From Paraniabella hibiscisoli (GTDB taxonomy: Bacteria > Bacteroidota > Bacteroidia > Chitinophagales > Chitinophagaceae): a stretch of 64,000 nt of DNA. Made by a program: the position numbers and the translations under genes. The stretch is taken from NCBI RefSeq assembly GCF_022512515.1, contig NZ_JAKWBK010000001.1, positions 3,224,001 to 3,288,000 of the forward strand, in the 5' to 3' direction. The notes beneath the pieces were generated by a model. The model was not told where the DNA came from, ran no database searches, and was given only the letters and a program-made list of their open reading frames with translations. This document shows, in pieces, positions 11,179 through 23,900 of this stretch. Positions within the stretch are counted from its first letter, which is position 1. Each line of letters opens with the position of its first letter.

Positions 11179-12846
11179 TTACCATTTGAAAGGTAAGTAC
11201 CAGTTTTCTTTATTCATCAGTTTGGCTCTTACCGTTGCTGCCGATGGATCATTTTGCTTTCTCAGTTTGTCGTAAATTTTATCAGCCAGGAAAGCCGGTT
11301 CGTTTCTGCGCAAGGCAATACGTAAAAGATCTGACCAGCGTCTTCCTTCAAATGCCAGTTCTAGGCCCGCCTCATCTACGATCATGTTTTCAATAGCAAT
11401 AGTACTGTCGGTCGTAATAGGAACGGTATACAAGTTGGCCCGTCCTCTCAAACCATTGTTTAAATACCAGTCTGCTGCCACCTGCGGATTATCGCTTTTA
11501 CGTGCGTCAAATAAATAAGGGCCACCCTCGTTGGTAATTCTGTTACCCAGTGTAGGTTGAATACCCTGGTTGACCAGGGCGTTGGCAATAGCCCTGTGAC
11601 CATCCCGGTTAGCCGCTTCGGCAAAAGCGAGGTGTAGTGCCGCTGCACGGTATAAAAACCATTTTTCGGTATTGGCATTATATCCATATTTGGACACCTG
11701 TGGTTCGCTACCCACCATGGTATAGCTAAACTTCGGACCGCGGGCATCATAAGGAAAATTGTTTTTTTGAACCTGTTTATTCCAGTTGTCAACTGCCTGT
11801 TGAGAAGGTTTGAGCAGGAAGTTAGTCGCAAACAGTTTGGTAAAAGGATTCATCGGCTGGAACAGGCTATTGTAGGGGAGATACCATACCCATTCGTATC
11901 CGAAAAGGCGATCTTCTGCGCGGGCAAATATCGAACGCCAGCCCTGGCTGTTATTGTTGATCAGTGAGTATTCATCCAATTCATTGTACCTGATATAGCC
12001 AACAGCTAAGTCGTTATTATCACCTTTGGAAGCACCTGTTATACGATAAGTAAAGAAATCTCCGGTTCCACCCGTTTCCATAACCTGCTTCAATACTGTA
12101 GCTGCTTTGTTATAGTCGTTGTTTTTTCCTCTCCATAAATACAATTCACCCAGCATTACTTTTTTGTTGATGAAGAATTTGGCTGTACTATAGCCGTCCA
12201 CGGTAGTAACCAGATCGGTGCCCGCTGCATAAGGATCCATATAGGGTAATGATTCCTGCAGGCTGATCAATGAGTCTAATAATGCGCTGAATGCAATTGG
12301 TTTGGCCGCATCTGATTGCATTAAGGTTTCCAGCGAGGTAACAGAAGGGATATGATTAGAGATATAGGGTACATTTCCAAAATGAATACCCAGCTGCAGG
12401 TATACCCAGGCTCTTAAAGAAGCCACATCGGCATAGCGCATATTATATTGCGTTTGGTTCAGCGTTTTTTGAGCCAGCATCTGGTTGAAATTGTATAGCA
12501 GGTCGTTGCAATTCAGTATAACATCGTAATAGGGTTTAGGATTGGCATACGGGTTACCTGTTTTAACATCGTGCCTGTTTAATTGGATCAGGTTTTCGTT
12601 GGCGTTGGTAGTGGTGGTTAGCAAATCAGCCCTTAGCTCATTTAGTACCACATAATTCTCCGCCAGCGTCAGAAAACGTCCGTACAACCCAATAATAGCG
12701 GCATCTGCATCGTACACATTACGATACATATTCTTTTCCTCCAGTACGCCTGGTGCATCTACATCTATCAACTTTTTGCAGGATGCCAACAAGGCGGTGC
12801 AAAGGGCAAAAGCAGTTAATAATTGTATAGTGCTAAGTTTTTTCAT
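11179..12846 (-). CDS. SusD/RagB-family surface glycan-binding lipoprotein
   Basis: Intact, 555 residues from the chosen start MKKLSTIQ at 12846. An upstream in-frame Met at 12885 would place 13 charged residues before the signal peptide and overlap SusC, so I reject it. The lipobox is LLASC at about residue 20, then the SusD opening KKLIDVDAPGVLEEKNMY. TPR-like helices include ASLRAWVYLQLGIHFGNVPYI, the typical arm next to the binding site, and the C-terminus carries LELAFEGRRWSDLLR, a signature of the family. It docks as a lid on the SusC transporter to capture oligosaccharides. Located 28 bases after the SusC stop; partner for uptake of pectic oligomers. Confidence 0.93.
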   Translation of the reverse strand: MKKLSTIQLLTAFALCTALLASCKKLIDVDAPGVLEEKNMYRNVYDADAAIIGLYGRFLTLAENYVVLNELRADLLTTTTNANENLIQLNRHDVKTGNPYANPKPYYDVILNCNDLLYNFNQMLAQKTLNQTQYNMRYADVASLRAWVYLQLGIHFGNVPYISNHIPSVTSLETLMQSDAAKPIAFSALLDSLISLQESLPYMDPYAAGTDLVTTVDGYSTAKFFINKKVMLGELYLWRGKNNDYNKAATVLKQVMETGGTGDFFTYRITGASKGDNNDLAVGYIRYNELDEYSLINNNSQGWRSIFARAEDRLFGYEWVWYLPYNSLFQPMNPFTKLFATNFLLKPSQQAVDNWNKQVQKNNFPYDARGPKFSYTMVGSEPQVSKYGYNANTEKWFLYRAAALHLAFAEAANRDGHRAIANALVNQGIQPTLGNRITNEGGPYLFDARKSDNPQVAADWYLNNGLRGRANLYTVPITTDSTIAIENMIVDEAGLELAFEGRRWSDLLRIALRRNEPAFLADKIYDKLRKQNDPSAATVRAKLMNKENWYLPFKW

Positions 12847-12874
12847 CTTTCGTTTTTTTGAATCTATTCTTCTA

Positions 12875-15800
12875 TTACAAACCAAATCTTACACCCAGTT
12901 GCATGTATTTGTACTGAGGTTCCAGGAAAGTGTCTACTCCCTGCCCATAAATACCGGATGCCGCACTAAACTCGGGATCATAACCCAGGTATTTGCTGAA
13001 TGTGATCAGGTTATTGCCGGTTGCATAGATATGTATGTATTTTAAAGCAGTAGGCTTGATAGGCACTTTATAGGAAAGGGAAACCGTTTTTAATCTCAGG
13101 TAAGATGCATCTTCGATCCACCTGTCGGAAAACCTGCTGTTCCCCATCGGGTCACCCCAGGTAGCTTTCGGCATGTCTGTTTGTTGACCATCGGTTCTCC
13201 AGCGGCGCATTACAGCTTCTGTCTGGTTGGCATAGCCACTTTGAGATTCCAATTGCCTGCGTGCATAGTTATAAGCATCTCCACCTACGCTAAACGTAGC
13301 TAATGCATCAAGTGTCCAGTTCCCATAAGTGAGTTTGGTATTAATACCCCCGAAGAAATCAGGGTTAGGGTTTCCAATTACCTGCATATCGTTTTCATCA
13401 ATAATCTTGTCCCCGTTGTCGCTGAAGATTACGTCACCACCACGGAAAGCAGTGGAAGAACCATCCGCATTTTTGGTCCTCAGGCCACTAGCCGCAGCGG
13501 CTGCATCAGTGCTGAAAACGCCATTGGTTTTATATCCATAAAATACATTAGGTGCATTGCCCACACTAGTAATTGTATTGCCACCTGCATAGCTGGTAAT
13601 AAAGCTGCCCGCTGGTAATTCGGTTACACTGGTTTTATAGGCTGCGATATTAAAACCCAGTTGCCATTTAAATTTATTTTGGTTGATTAGCAAACCGGTA
13701 ATGGCGGTTTCCCAACCATTGGTTTTCATTGCACCGCTGTTTTTTATGATGTATTCCTGACCTGTAATTGCTGGTCCGGGCTCGTATACGATCATATTGC
13801 TGGTCTTGTTGCTGTATACATCGGCAGTTATTTGTAAGCGTTCATTAAACAATGCAAGGTCCAGGCCCAGGTTTAATTTGGATACCTGCTCCCATTGTAA
13901 CCGCTCGTCAGCAATACCACCGCGTACCAGGCCTGCTACACCTAACAGGTTCTGCGATACATAATAGCTGCGGGCTGTATAGTTGCCAATATCATCGTTG
14001 CCGGTAATGCCGTAAGATACCCTTAATTTGGCCAGATTGATGGCAGGTGCTGCTGCCATAAAGTTTTCTGATGAAATGAGCCAGGCTGCGCCTACGGATG
14101 GGAAAACGCCAAACCTGCGACCGCCGATTTCAATACCCGCATCTTCAATTTTATGACCGAAACGGGAAGAAGCATCCAACGCATTAGCCATCGTAATAAA
14201 ATATTTATCGGCCATATTGTAATCGGCATTAACGTACATATTCAACCAGGTTGCCGATCCCAGGCTTCCGCCTATTTGCCGGAGCGTATTTAAGCCATAG
14301 CCCACGCCGGTAAGCTGGTCGGTAGCCGAGTTAAAGCCCAAACCGTAATCCTGCTCGCCGTTTGTTTTGTTATAACGTACACCTGCTTTAACATTCAGCT
14401 GGTTACGTTTATTAAAAGCTTTATAGTAACTGATCCTGGTATCATTAAAAGTATTGAAGGCCTTAATTACCTGTGCCCCCGATCTGTTCCGCGCTAAAGT
14501 GCCGTTAAACAAAGTGTCCGGCGCTATTCCTCTTTCAGGAATAAAAAAGTTTTCCCTGTTTTTCTGGCTGGTAATAGCAATAGTCGTTCCCAACGTAAGG
14601 CTATTAGATAGCTGATAGTTAAAGGTAACGCCGCCCACAAACCTGTAGCTGGTATTATTGCTGGTCATGCTCTGTATGATAGCAGCAGGGTTACTGAAAC
14701 CAAGGGTATCTCTGCTGGCCAACAGGGGAGATTCCAGTCCGTTATCGGCAATTACATGCGTAGGTAAAAAGGCGCTTTTACCAGCGATGTATAAATAGGA
14801 TTGGTGGTAGGGTTGATGCCCTGGTTCTTGAGATCGTTGCTGCTTCTGAAATACCCTATATTCGCGGAGGCTGTTAATCGTTTACTCAGGTTCAGATCGG
14901 CATTAAACCTCATATTATAGCGGTTCAGGCCGGTTTCTTCCAGTGGAGATTGGCTATTAAGATAACCTATGGATAATCCGTACTTAGCAATATTATCACC
15001 ACCGGTAATTTTCAGATACGCATTTTGTGTATATCGTTGACTAAAGACCTGATCTTGCCAATCGGTATTGGAATGATATCTATAGTATTCCGGATTAGTT
15101 ACGTCATCATTCATGTACGGCAGCTGCTGGATTTCTGAAGCAGATAAACCTTTTGACTGCAACATCTCCGACAAGTAGCTTCTGTAGTTACCCGCACCCA
15201 TAACCGGGATGGCTGAAGGAGCAAAAGATACACCTCCATACACAGCCGCATCTATTTTTGTAGCTTCTTCCCGGGCTCTTGCAGTAGTAACAATGATGAC
15301 CCCATTGGATGCTTTAGCGCCATATAAAGAAGAACCATCTTTTAATACTGTAATATCATCAATGTCTTTCAGGTCGATAAAAGAAAGAGGGTTATTGTAG
15401 TATCCTGAAATCAGGGAGTTGCCATAAGAGCCGTTATCGTAATACACACCATCCACAATAATCATGGGTTGGTTAGAAGCAAAAAGCGAGTTATAGCCTC
15501 TTAGAAAAAGGTCAGCGCCAATACCCGGTGTTCCTGACCGGCGAATGGACTGTAATCCTGCTACACGCCCTTGCAAATATGCATCAGGTGTTTCGGGAAC
15601 GTTGGCCCAGGCGCCATCCGTTTTAACAGTAGTTGCTGCGTTGGCAATTTTACTGCGCAACATAGTTCCCTGGGGAAGCGTTATTTCTTCGTAAAAAGAA
15701 GAAAAGCCGGTTTTCGACAATTCTATCGTAAGGTCCTTGCTGTTTTTTAAAGCAATCTCTTTTGCCTGGTAGCCATCAGCAGTTATTAATAAAGTGATAT

Positions 15801-16056
15801 CATTCCAGGGAGCATCAATAGTAAACTTCCCGGAAGTATCGCTTATGGCTGCAGCAAATTCTTTATAAGTAATGTTGGCACCCACCACAGGTTTGCCGGT
15901 AACTGCATCTCTGATCGTTCCGGAAACCGGGTTAGTCATTTTTGCAACAGCGGCCGGAACACGCTGGGGTGTTTGTTCCTGCGCATAAGCCGTAGTGCAT
16001 AAAACCGGGAAGCACATTACCGGCAGTATCTTCACTATATTAAATAATCTTCGCAT
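12875..16056 (-). CDS. SusC/RagA-family TonB-dependent outer-membrane transporter (one frameshift)
   Basis: About 1060 residues. It has a signal peptide, a carboxypeptidase-like regulatory domain (SGTIRDAVTGKPVVGANITY), and a plug domain with LQGRVAGLQSIRRSGTPG and LKDGSSLYGAKASNGVIIVTT, the classical SusC signature. The barrel follows in a second frame and ends with the aromatic barrel-closing residues LQLGVRFGL-like. The break near 14765 is repaired by one A, giving APFLPTHVIADNGLESPLL across the join. It imports the oligosaccharide bound by SusD using TonB energy. Preceded 50 bases upstream by a FAS1 lipoprotein and followed by its SusD. Confidence 0.93.
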
Positions 16057-16105
16057 AATCTGTTATAAGTGATAATAGTCGTAAATATTAGCCAATCAGT
16101 TTTCT

Positions 16106-17640
16106 TTAAAACACCGGTTCAAATCTTAAGTAATTCACCGTAAGATTAAACGGACGGCCGGTTGCTGTTGCAGGTGCCACTACCCTGATATACCTGGTAG
16201 CCGGGTTAAGCGTATAGGCCATGCCGTTAGGACTGCTTGCCGGGTAGGATAATAACCAGTTATATTCGTCATTGGTAAATTCTCCCAGGTAAAACTCTGT
16301 ATAAGTGTTCGCCGTTACGTTAACGGAATTTTCAAACCTGAGCGCCAGCGTATCTGCCTGCCTGTTGAATATCCGGACAGTATGGCTAAGCGTTGAGTCC
16401 GTGCCGTAAGTTCCATCTGCCTGGGGAGAGACTACTTTATCGTTTAACGACATCAGGTATACTTTGTATTTGGTGGTATAGAGCTGATTCGTATAATAAG
16501 ACACGTACCTGTTTGCGCCGCTGCTTCCCATATTCAGGTATATATCTTTAAAATTTGTACCGGTAAGCGGGTTCATTCTGTCCCGATAGAAAATAGTAGC
16601 TGAATTCGGAACTGAAAAATTATAAGGCGTTTCTCCCTCCACATATACCACCGGTATCTTTTCCTGTATTGCAATGCCAGATGTATTCATTACGTAAGCA
16701 ATACCATTGCTCAGCTTTTTACGGAAACAATAGAAGAGCGATTCATCGCGATCTTTACACCGAATTTGGATTCAAGAACGGCAGGTAAATTAGCTTCGGT
16801 ATACAATCCTCTCACTGCAAAATCTTTTACCGCCGCCCAGGAAGTGTTGGCGTTTGCTGTATCGATATTCGCGCCATTAAAATAGGGACGTAACCTTGTT
16901 TTTTCTGCATTAAAAGCATCATTGGTAAGCAATATATAGGTAAAAAGACTGTCTTCGTTGGCTACATCCAACACTTTTGTTTTAAACGTATTGATGGTAA
17001 CAATACCTGTACCTGGTTTATAAACCGGTTCGCCGGTAGCGGGATTAATACTGTCTAATTCAGCAAGATTGGGGTCCTGTCCTATATAATTCAGCGTGGA
17101 TATATAATTGTTTTGCGTGAAGCTGCTCCGGCTATCTAATATATATTCCCATATGCTTTGCAAAGGAGTGATAGCTTTGTCAATTTTGTGCAGCACTCCG
17201 TTGCTTACATAAATGTCACTTTCTGTAATATTCGCCTCGTCAAATTTCTTAGCTATAAAAAATACTTTCTTACCATTTAACAAGGGTACCCTCAACGAGT
17301 CAACGGCGTCACGGGTAAAGTAGGCATTCGTAGATATATGGTTTTGCAGAAACGCTTTCAATTGTGCGGGGTTTGATGTAACCGAACCGGGAAGAGATGC
17401 CAATGCATCATTACCCGGGGCAAAAACAGTTATGTTTTTGGAGGATTTCAGGAGGCTGTCCAGCCCGGTTTGTTCCACATAGTTGGCAAAGCTGCTTAAC
17501 TGGGGATCTTTTTTGATATGCTCCATTAATGTTTCAGATAGCTGCTGCTCCGGAAGGGCTATATGATCTTCCCATTTTTTGCAGGCCTCCATCGTTACAA
17601 GAAAAGTGAAACTAGCTACCAGAAACGAAAATCTTTTCAT
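16106..17640 (-). CDS. FAS1 (fasciclin) domain surface lipoprotein (one frameshift)
   Basis: About 511 residues. The lipobox is near residue 20 (VTMEAC), followed by a FAS1 domain with the box motifs ITVFAPGNDALASL and SNGVLHKIDKAI, then a second, weaker FAS1-like module around FTYILLTNDAF. After the break near 16716, one A added to the run rejoins SSIVSVKKLSNGIAYVMN, itself the closing motif of the second module. The C-terminal 190 residues are beta-rich and end in YLRFEPVF, resembling a jelly-roll binding domain. It is the first gene of the distal pectin unit, just before SusC. Its position matches that of SusE/F-like surface glycan-binding proteins, but a binding role is inferred. Confidence 0.82.
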
Positions 17641-17694
17641 CTATTTTTTTTAATATTCGGCTATAATTACTCCTGCCTGAAGCAAAAGAGTTAT

Positions 17695-17726
17695 AAAAGC
17701 GGTTCCGGTTTATTGAAACCGCTTTT
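17695..17726 (-). terminator. Hairpin terminator between two FAS1 genes
   Basis: Ten-base-pair inverted repeat AAAAGCGGTT / AACCGCTTTT (17695-17704 and 17717-17726) with a 12-base loop. Read on the minus strand the stem is followed by T-rich sequence. It lies 23 bases after the stop of the upstream FAS1 gene (17749) and 54 bases before the next start (17640), so it probably ends or attenuates transcription between the two SusCD units. Confidence 0.7.
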
Positions 17727-17748
17727 TATTCATCTGTATTATTAAGGC

Positions 17749-19450
17749 TTAGTAAACGATCTTACCATCCGGGTCAAAACGAGGACTGGTTTGGCTTGGC
17801 CAGTCAATAGGTATAAAATGTACCATATCGAAATTACAGTCAGCGTTCTGGCCCGACAGTAGTTCAAATTTGATCTTATGACGACCAGTAGAAGTAACAT
17901 CCACAATACCCAGCATACGGCCTACGGTTGAACCAGATGGTGAAGTGCCTGCCCACCATTTCCAGCCAAGCGCTGCCAGGTTGGCTTCGTCTTTCGCAGC
18001 TACCGAAGAGATTTTTTATGGAACTCAATCAATGCGCTTGTAAGCGGTGCTCCATTAAACGAAGCCTGAACCGCACTCACTGTGCTGTTTTGCGTGAAGT
18101 AGCAGAACCAAACCTTGTATTTTCCTTTAACTAACAAAGGCGTAGTAAACTCGATCCAGTTATTGCCCGAGCAGGTACCTGTGTTTTCGGTGTTACTGGA
18201 AGAGCGACCCATACCCATTTGCCAGTAATCTTTCAAATAACCACCCGATGCCACACGATATTTCAGGCAGCTTTTTTCCCATTTCAGGTCTTTGAAAGTA
18301 TTGCCATCACCAAAGTCAAACAAATAGGTTTTTTTACCATAGATGGCACTCAACCTTGTTAATTCTGGCTGTGTGGAGCAAAGATCCCAATACACAGCAA
18401 ATGGTTTTCTCTCTTTAATGGCAATGCCTCCCATCGCGTGATGCAAAACACCATTGGTGGCGCTTCTATCACTGGTCGCAATATTCAGTTCCACACCAGG
18501 CTCATGTACCAGTCCATTAATTGTGGTATAGCTATCATCATTGATCAGTACTTTATTATTGATGAACTTGTTGGTCAATACTTCAAGAGGCGCTAATGTT
18601 TCGTGAGAAGTAGCGGTTACAATATCTGCCAGGAACTTAATATCCGGCAGGATATGATAGGCCACATATAGATACAGCCCGTCAGTAGGAGAAGTGGGAT
18701 TGCCCGATTTGGAATACTTTGTTTTAAGCGCTGTGAAATTATTGATGCCTGAGTCCAGGTAGGTTTGGTTTTTCTCCGCAATAACAGTATACCATAAAGT
18801 ATCGCCATTAGCTACAGCCTGTGTGTTCAGTTTGTTAAAAAGGCCTGTTGCTTTTAAAGCTTCTGTAAAAATGGAGTATTCCGGATCTTGCTCCAGTAAT
18901 TTTGCCAATGTCAGTTCCGTAGGCTCTAAAACATTGTCGATAACATGAATAATGCCGTTACCCAGTTCAATATTTTGTTGTAGTACTTTGCCCTGGCGGT
19001 TCACTATATAGGAGGATATACCATCTACATTAGATACGCTGGTGATCAGGTACTGACCGTAATCTGTAATAGAGGGTAGCTTTCCATCATTGAAGTTATA
19101 GGTATACACTTTTTCTCCCAACAAGTGAAATTTCAAAACATCCTGCAATTGTTCTTTTGTAAAAGATTCAATAGAGGCAATGTTTTTTCACGCATGTATT
19201 TATCTATTGCCTCGTTCGTAGGCGCAAAAAACGTATAGGTTCCATACGTGTTAAAAGCGGTGGTATATCCGGCTTTGTCGATCAGTGTTACCAGCTTGGT
19301 AAAACGCGACAATGAATCATTTTGCAGGTATTGCAAAATGTTAGGATCGTTGGAAGTGGCTTCCTGCAACTGAGCTTTCTGGCAACTGCTTAAAAACAGG
19401 CTTGAAGCCGCTGCAAGCATTACAATAAGTAAGTAGGCAAACTTTTTCAT
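17749..19450 (-). CDS. FAS1 lipoprotein with C-terminal jelly-roll-like domain (two frameshifts)
   Basis: About 567 residues. The lipobox is LFLSSC, then a FAS1 domain with YTFFAPTNEAIDKYM and GNGIIHVIDNVL, and a second FAS1-like module (LWYTVIAEKNQTYL; ATNGVLHHAMGGI). Breaks near 19178 and 18014 are each repaired by one A; the first restores YMREKNIASIESFTKEQ, the second restores FHKKISSVAAKDEANL. The last 200 residues form a distinct beta-rich module (RVASGGYLKDYWQMGMG; GKYKVWFCYF; RHKIKFELLSGQN; MVHFIPIDWPSQ), which recalls the DUF5108-like domain found after fasciclin modules in this phylum; I am not certain of that number. It follows SusD by 11 bases and precedes a terminator. Confidence 0.82.
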
Positions 19451-19461
19451 CCTCTTTAATT

Positions 19462-20968
19462 TTATTGTTTATAAAATGGATTTTGAATCAACTGCTTATT
19501 GGTTTGCAGTTCATAAAAATATATTGGGAAGTAGTGACTGTTGTGATCGAGCATTTTTGCCTGCGCTGTTCTTACAGAGCTGGCTGGTACAATGCCAGCA
19601 ACCATCTCCTGTAAGTACGCAATATTTGCGTAGTTGTTTTTCTTTACATAGCGTAACACATCATACCAACGTTTTCCTTCAAAAGCAAACTCCCTGGAGC
19701 GCTCCTGTAAAATATAGAGCGATAGCTCGTCTTTGTTAGTAATATCCGGGTTGTTATTAGTTGCATCCGGGGCGGAAGCCCTGTTGCGTACCTGGTTCAC
19801 CAGTTCCAGCGCTTCAGCACCGCGACCATCCATCTGCGCCAAAGCTTCTGCTTTCATCAGTAGTATATCGGCGTAGCGATAAAAAACCAATGTGTATAAG
19901 AGTCGGCTAGTGCAATCATATCTTCATTATTAGTACCGATGTATTTCCAGATGGCATTATCCTCAGCTCTTACAGATGCACCATTGGAACGGATATCTGG
20001 TGCTTGTGTGAACAGATTTAGCTCAGTAGTAAAAATCTGATCCATTACCCTGTTTGCTATATATACCGCCGGGTGGCCGGAAGCGCATGCATGGTATAGA
20101 ACGGGTTGAGTTTTTGCTGGCTGAATTGTATTTCAAAGATACTCTCATTTGAGTTGCCGGTTCTGTACAAAATGTTATACCAGGCTGCACTTGAGGCAAT
20201 CAGGCCAAACCTGCGGGAGCTGATCACCTTGTCGCAAGCTGTAATGGCTGCAGGGTAATTCTCCATCCATAAGGCCACATCAGCCTGAATCGTATTTACC
20301 GTATAGCGGGTGATACGGCCTTTGTCCCGGACATCGCCATAAGTGGTTACGGCGTTGGGCTCTGCCTCGGCAAGGTCCTTTACAATTTGTGTTAATACTT
20401 CCTGTTGTGTGCTTTTAGCCAGTTGAACTATGTCTTCATCGCTCGATGTGGATTTTATTTTCAGCGGCACATCTCCAAAACTTCTTACCAGGTAAAAATA
20501 CATCAGGGCTCTCAGCGTTTTAGCTTCTGCCAGGTATCCGTTCAGGGCTTCCTGGGTGAAGGTCTGATCTTTTGTAATACGGAGGGAGCGAAATCGATTA
20601 CTGTATTACAGTAGTTGATTATATTATAGATTGGTCTCCAGTCTATAATAGTATTGTTAGGTTGAGTGCTTATATTAAAGATCTCATTCTCTTCTGCTCG
20701 GGTACCTAATGAAGGGGTAACCATGTCCGCTCTTATTTCTCCCCATACAAAAAGTTTCGGCAGGTCCTCTCGTAGAGGCACTGGTACCACCGTCCATCAA
20801 TGACGCGTAGCAGCCAATTACGGCGGCATGCACCTGCTCCTTGGTTTGCCAGTAATTTTCCCTGATGATACCATCTGGCGGTATCAGGTCAAATTTTTTG
20901 GCGCAGGAGGAGAGGCCCGCAGTAAAGAATACACTTAAAATAAACAGATATATAGAACTTTTCATCAT
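19462..20968 (-). CDS. SusD/RagB-family lipoprotein (four frameshifts)
   Basis: About 502 residues. Signal peptide and lipobox (TAGLSSC) are followed by AKKFDLIPPDGIIRENYW and then the family pattern across five frames. Repairs of one base each near 20750 (T), 20575 (A), 20065 (G) and 19880 (T) give AEAKTLRALMYFYLVRSFGD, the conserved SusD helix, then FYRYADILLMKAEALAQM and REFAFEGKRWYDVLR. All SusD hallmarks are therefore present in order, so the gene is probably functional in the real genome. It lies 24 bases after its SusC partner. Confidence 0.88.
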
Positions 20969-20992
20969 TTCGTTTTTCTTAGTGTTTATACA

Positions 20993-23900
20993 TTAAAATG
21001 AAGCCGTTAAACCAAGGGTGAACATTTTCACCGGTGGGGTCATGGAATTATCGGTAGCCACGCGGAAGGGATCTGATCCCCTCATGGATACCTCTGGATC
21101 CTGGCCGGTATACTTTGTCAAGGTCAGGAGGTTCTCACCCGTTACATAAGCGCTCAGGTTTTTCAGTCCCATTTTGGTGAGCAATGTTTTGTCGAAATTG
21201 TAACGAAGGGTTACGGTTCTGAATCTTAAAAACGAACCATCCTCTACATACCTGGAAGACCCAAGCCAGTTATAACCTGATTGATATAATGCACGCGGTA
21301 TATCTGTAACATCACCTTCCTTACGCCATCTTCTTTGAACTGCTGTACTTTGATTATCGTAACCAAACATATTGGTGGTAGACATTTCTGTTCCGTTGAT
21401 GATCTCATAACCTGTACGGAAGTTAAAGAAGGTAGATAAACGCAGCTTGTTCTTATAGCCGAGGTTGATACCAAATCCGCCAAATACTTTAGGGTTGCTA
21501 TTGCCCAGGTAAACGATATCGCGGTAGTCGATGGTACCATCTTTATTAACGTCTTCATACATCGCATCTCCCGGCTGAAATACATAGTCTACAACAGGGT
21601 AGTTAAAACGCATATATACCTGTTCGCCATTCGGACGTACGATTACATTGCCGGCTCCATCGCGGGCCAAAGTAGCCTCTCTGTCTTTATAAACACCCAG
21701 GTACTTGTAACCGTAGAATGAGCCAAATGGATTATTAATCTGCATATAGGTAATATTTGACCATTGGCAGCGCTATTCCCTTTCTCTAAAGGATAGTATT
21801 CTGATATTTCGCGGATCATATTCTGGGCGGAGGATATGTTGAAATTAAAATCTACCTGCCATGTTTTGCTTACATAGGGCTTGGTATTTAAGTTAAGCTC
21901 CCAACCCTGGTTATCCATGGTACCTACGTTCATGTTTACGGCGTTATAACCATTAATAGAAGAGATTTGAAGACCGTTGAAAAAAGATCGATCGTCCTAT
22001 TTCGGTATACCTCCATATCTAAGGATACACGGTTTTTAAACATAGCCAGTGTAAGCCCCAGGTTAGTTCCTACAACGGTTTCCCATTTTAATTTTTTCAG
22101 TTCCATGTTGGCAGGGTAAACACCTGACTCACCCATAAAGTCCCAGTCGAAAGTCTCGTAAACATTGTAAAACGTATAGTCAGATTTAGGGGCATTACCG
22201 CTACGCCCGTAACTAAAGCGGAAGCTGAGATCGTCAATTTGTTTAACATTCTCCAGGAACTTTTCACCTGATACTCTCCACCTGGCTGATAGCGTAGGGA
22301 ATAGGCCATAGCGCTCAGATCTGGCAAGTCTGGAGGTTACATCCCCCTCAAGCCAGCATTGATGATGTATCGATCCATGAAGGCATACACGCCATTCACC
22401 AAAACGTTGGCATTGGCAGTTTTATTGGTGCGTGCAGATAAATTAGAGTTGGCGCCATTTACACGGGAGGGGATAGAGGGGTCCTGCAATTCGGATGATG
22501 GCGTATTGGACGTTTGTGCTTGATATGATACGCTGCTTCCATCGTAGGTCATCATATTCACTAAACCTGTAAAATTATGATTCTTGTTTTCGAATTGGGG
22601 CGTCCATACGAGTGATGACTTGGTCTGCACATTAAAATTGTCATTGTCTCCGTCGTAGGCCAGGTTTACATTGGTATTGGTCCAGGGTAAACCCGTAGCA
22701 GTTTGTGGCAGGAAGCTTTTGCTTTTAGTACTGCTCATATCAAACTGAACATCTACCGTAGCTACAAGCGTACGCGGTATGATTGAATAGCGCATAAAGA
22801 ATTTAGGAATGATTCTTTCCTGTAAAACTTTGTTAATAGCAGTATTGGACATAGCCAATGGATTATAAGTGCTGCTGTAGGCCCCCTGGATATTTGAGAA
22901 CGGTGAAAAGTAGTTAGGTGTAAGATTACCATATTCATCATATTCATAAATACTCATATTAGGCATCTTTTTATAAGCCACACTTCTGATGTTATTGCTT
23001 CCTGTTTCCAGATAGTTTCTATTATTATCGGTGGTGGCATAAGATACATCGGTTCTGATATTAATCCTGTCCGATACATCGTAGTCAAGATTGATACGCG
23101 CGGTAAGCCTTTTCAGGTAAGTGCCAACTGTAACACCATCCTGGTTTAAATATCCTACCGAAGTGAAGTATTTTGCTTTTGAACCACCACCAGTCATGGA
23201 CAGGTTATGATCCATAACAGAACCGGTTTGCGTTATTTCATCAATCCAGTTAGTATTCTGGCTGTAGTTGTAAAAATAATACGGATCGTTAGGGTCAAAC
23301 TTAAACTCGTTTACGGTCTGCGTGTTTAAGGGTATGCCATTGCGGTTCATGAATGCTTCGGGGATCAGCGAAGTGTATTGTGAGCCGGTTAGCATGGGAA
23401 TAGCCGCTGGTCTCGGAGACATTGTTCCCTTGAACGTGTAGGTTAGTGACGGTTTTCCGCGAACACCTCTTTTGGTGTTAATTACTAATACTCCACTTGC
23501 TGCTTTGGAGCCCCAGATAGCGGTAGCCGCTGCATCCTTTAAAATGGTAATGTCTTTAATGTCGGTTGGAGCAATATTCAACAGGTTGGCATATCCCTGG
23601 TCATCGGCAGTTCCGAAGTTGAAATCGGTGGGTATCTCTGTTTCAAAAGGCATACCATCTACTACGATCAAAGGAGTGGTAGATGAGTTGATAGACGATG
23701 TCCCCCTGATACGTATTTGCATACCTGCTCCGGGGTCGCCCGAGTTCGCTGCAATGTCAACGCCCGCCATACGGCCCTGTAAAGCCTGGTCGATAGAAGT
23801 AGCCTGCATTTCTTCGAGGTCTTTGGCGTTAATTTTTGATGTAGCCAATGTATTGTAGCGTTCTGGTATGGGCAGCATTCCGTTATCTGTTCTGGCAGAA

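Noticed and set aside
23472-23858. 128-codon plus-strand ORF inside SusC
   Set aside because: It is a shadow of the conserved plug domain on the other strand and has no recognisable motif.
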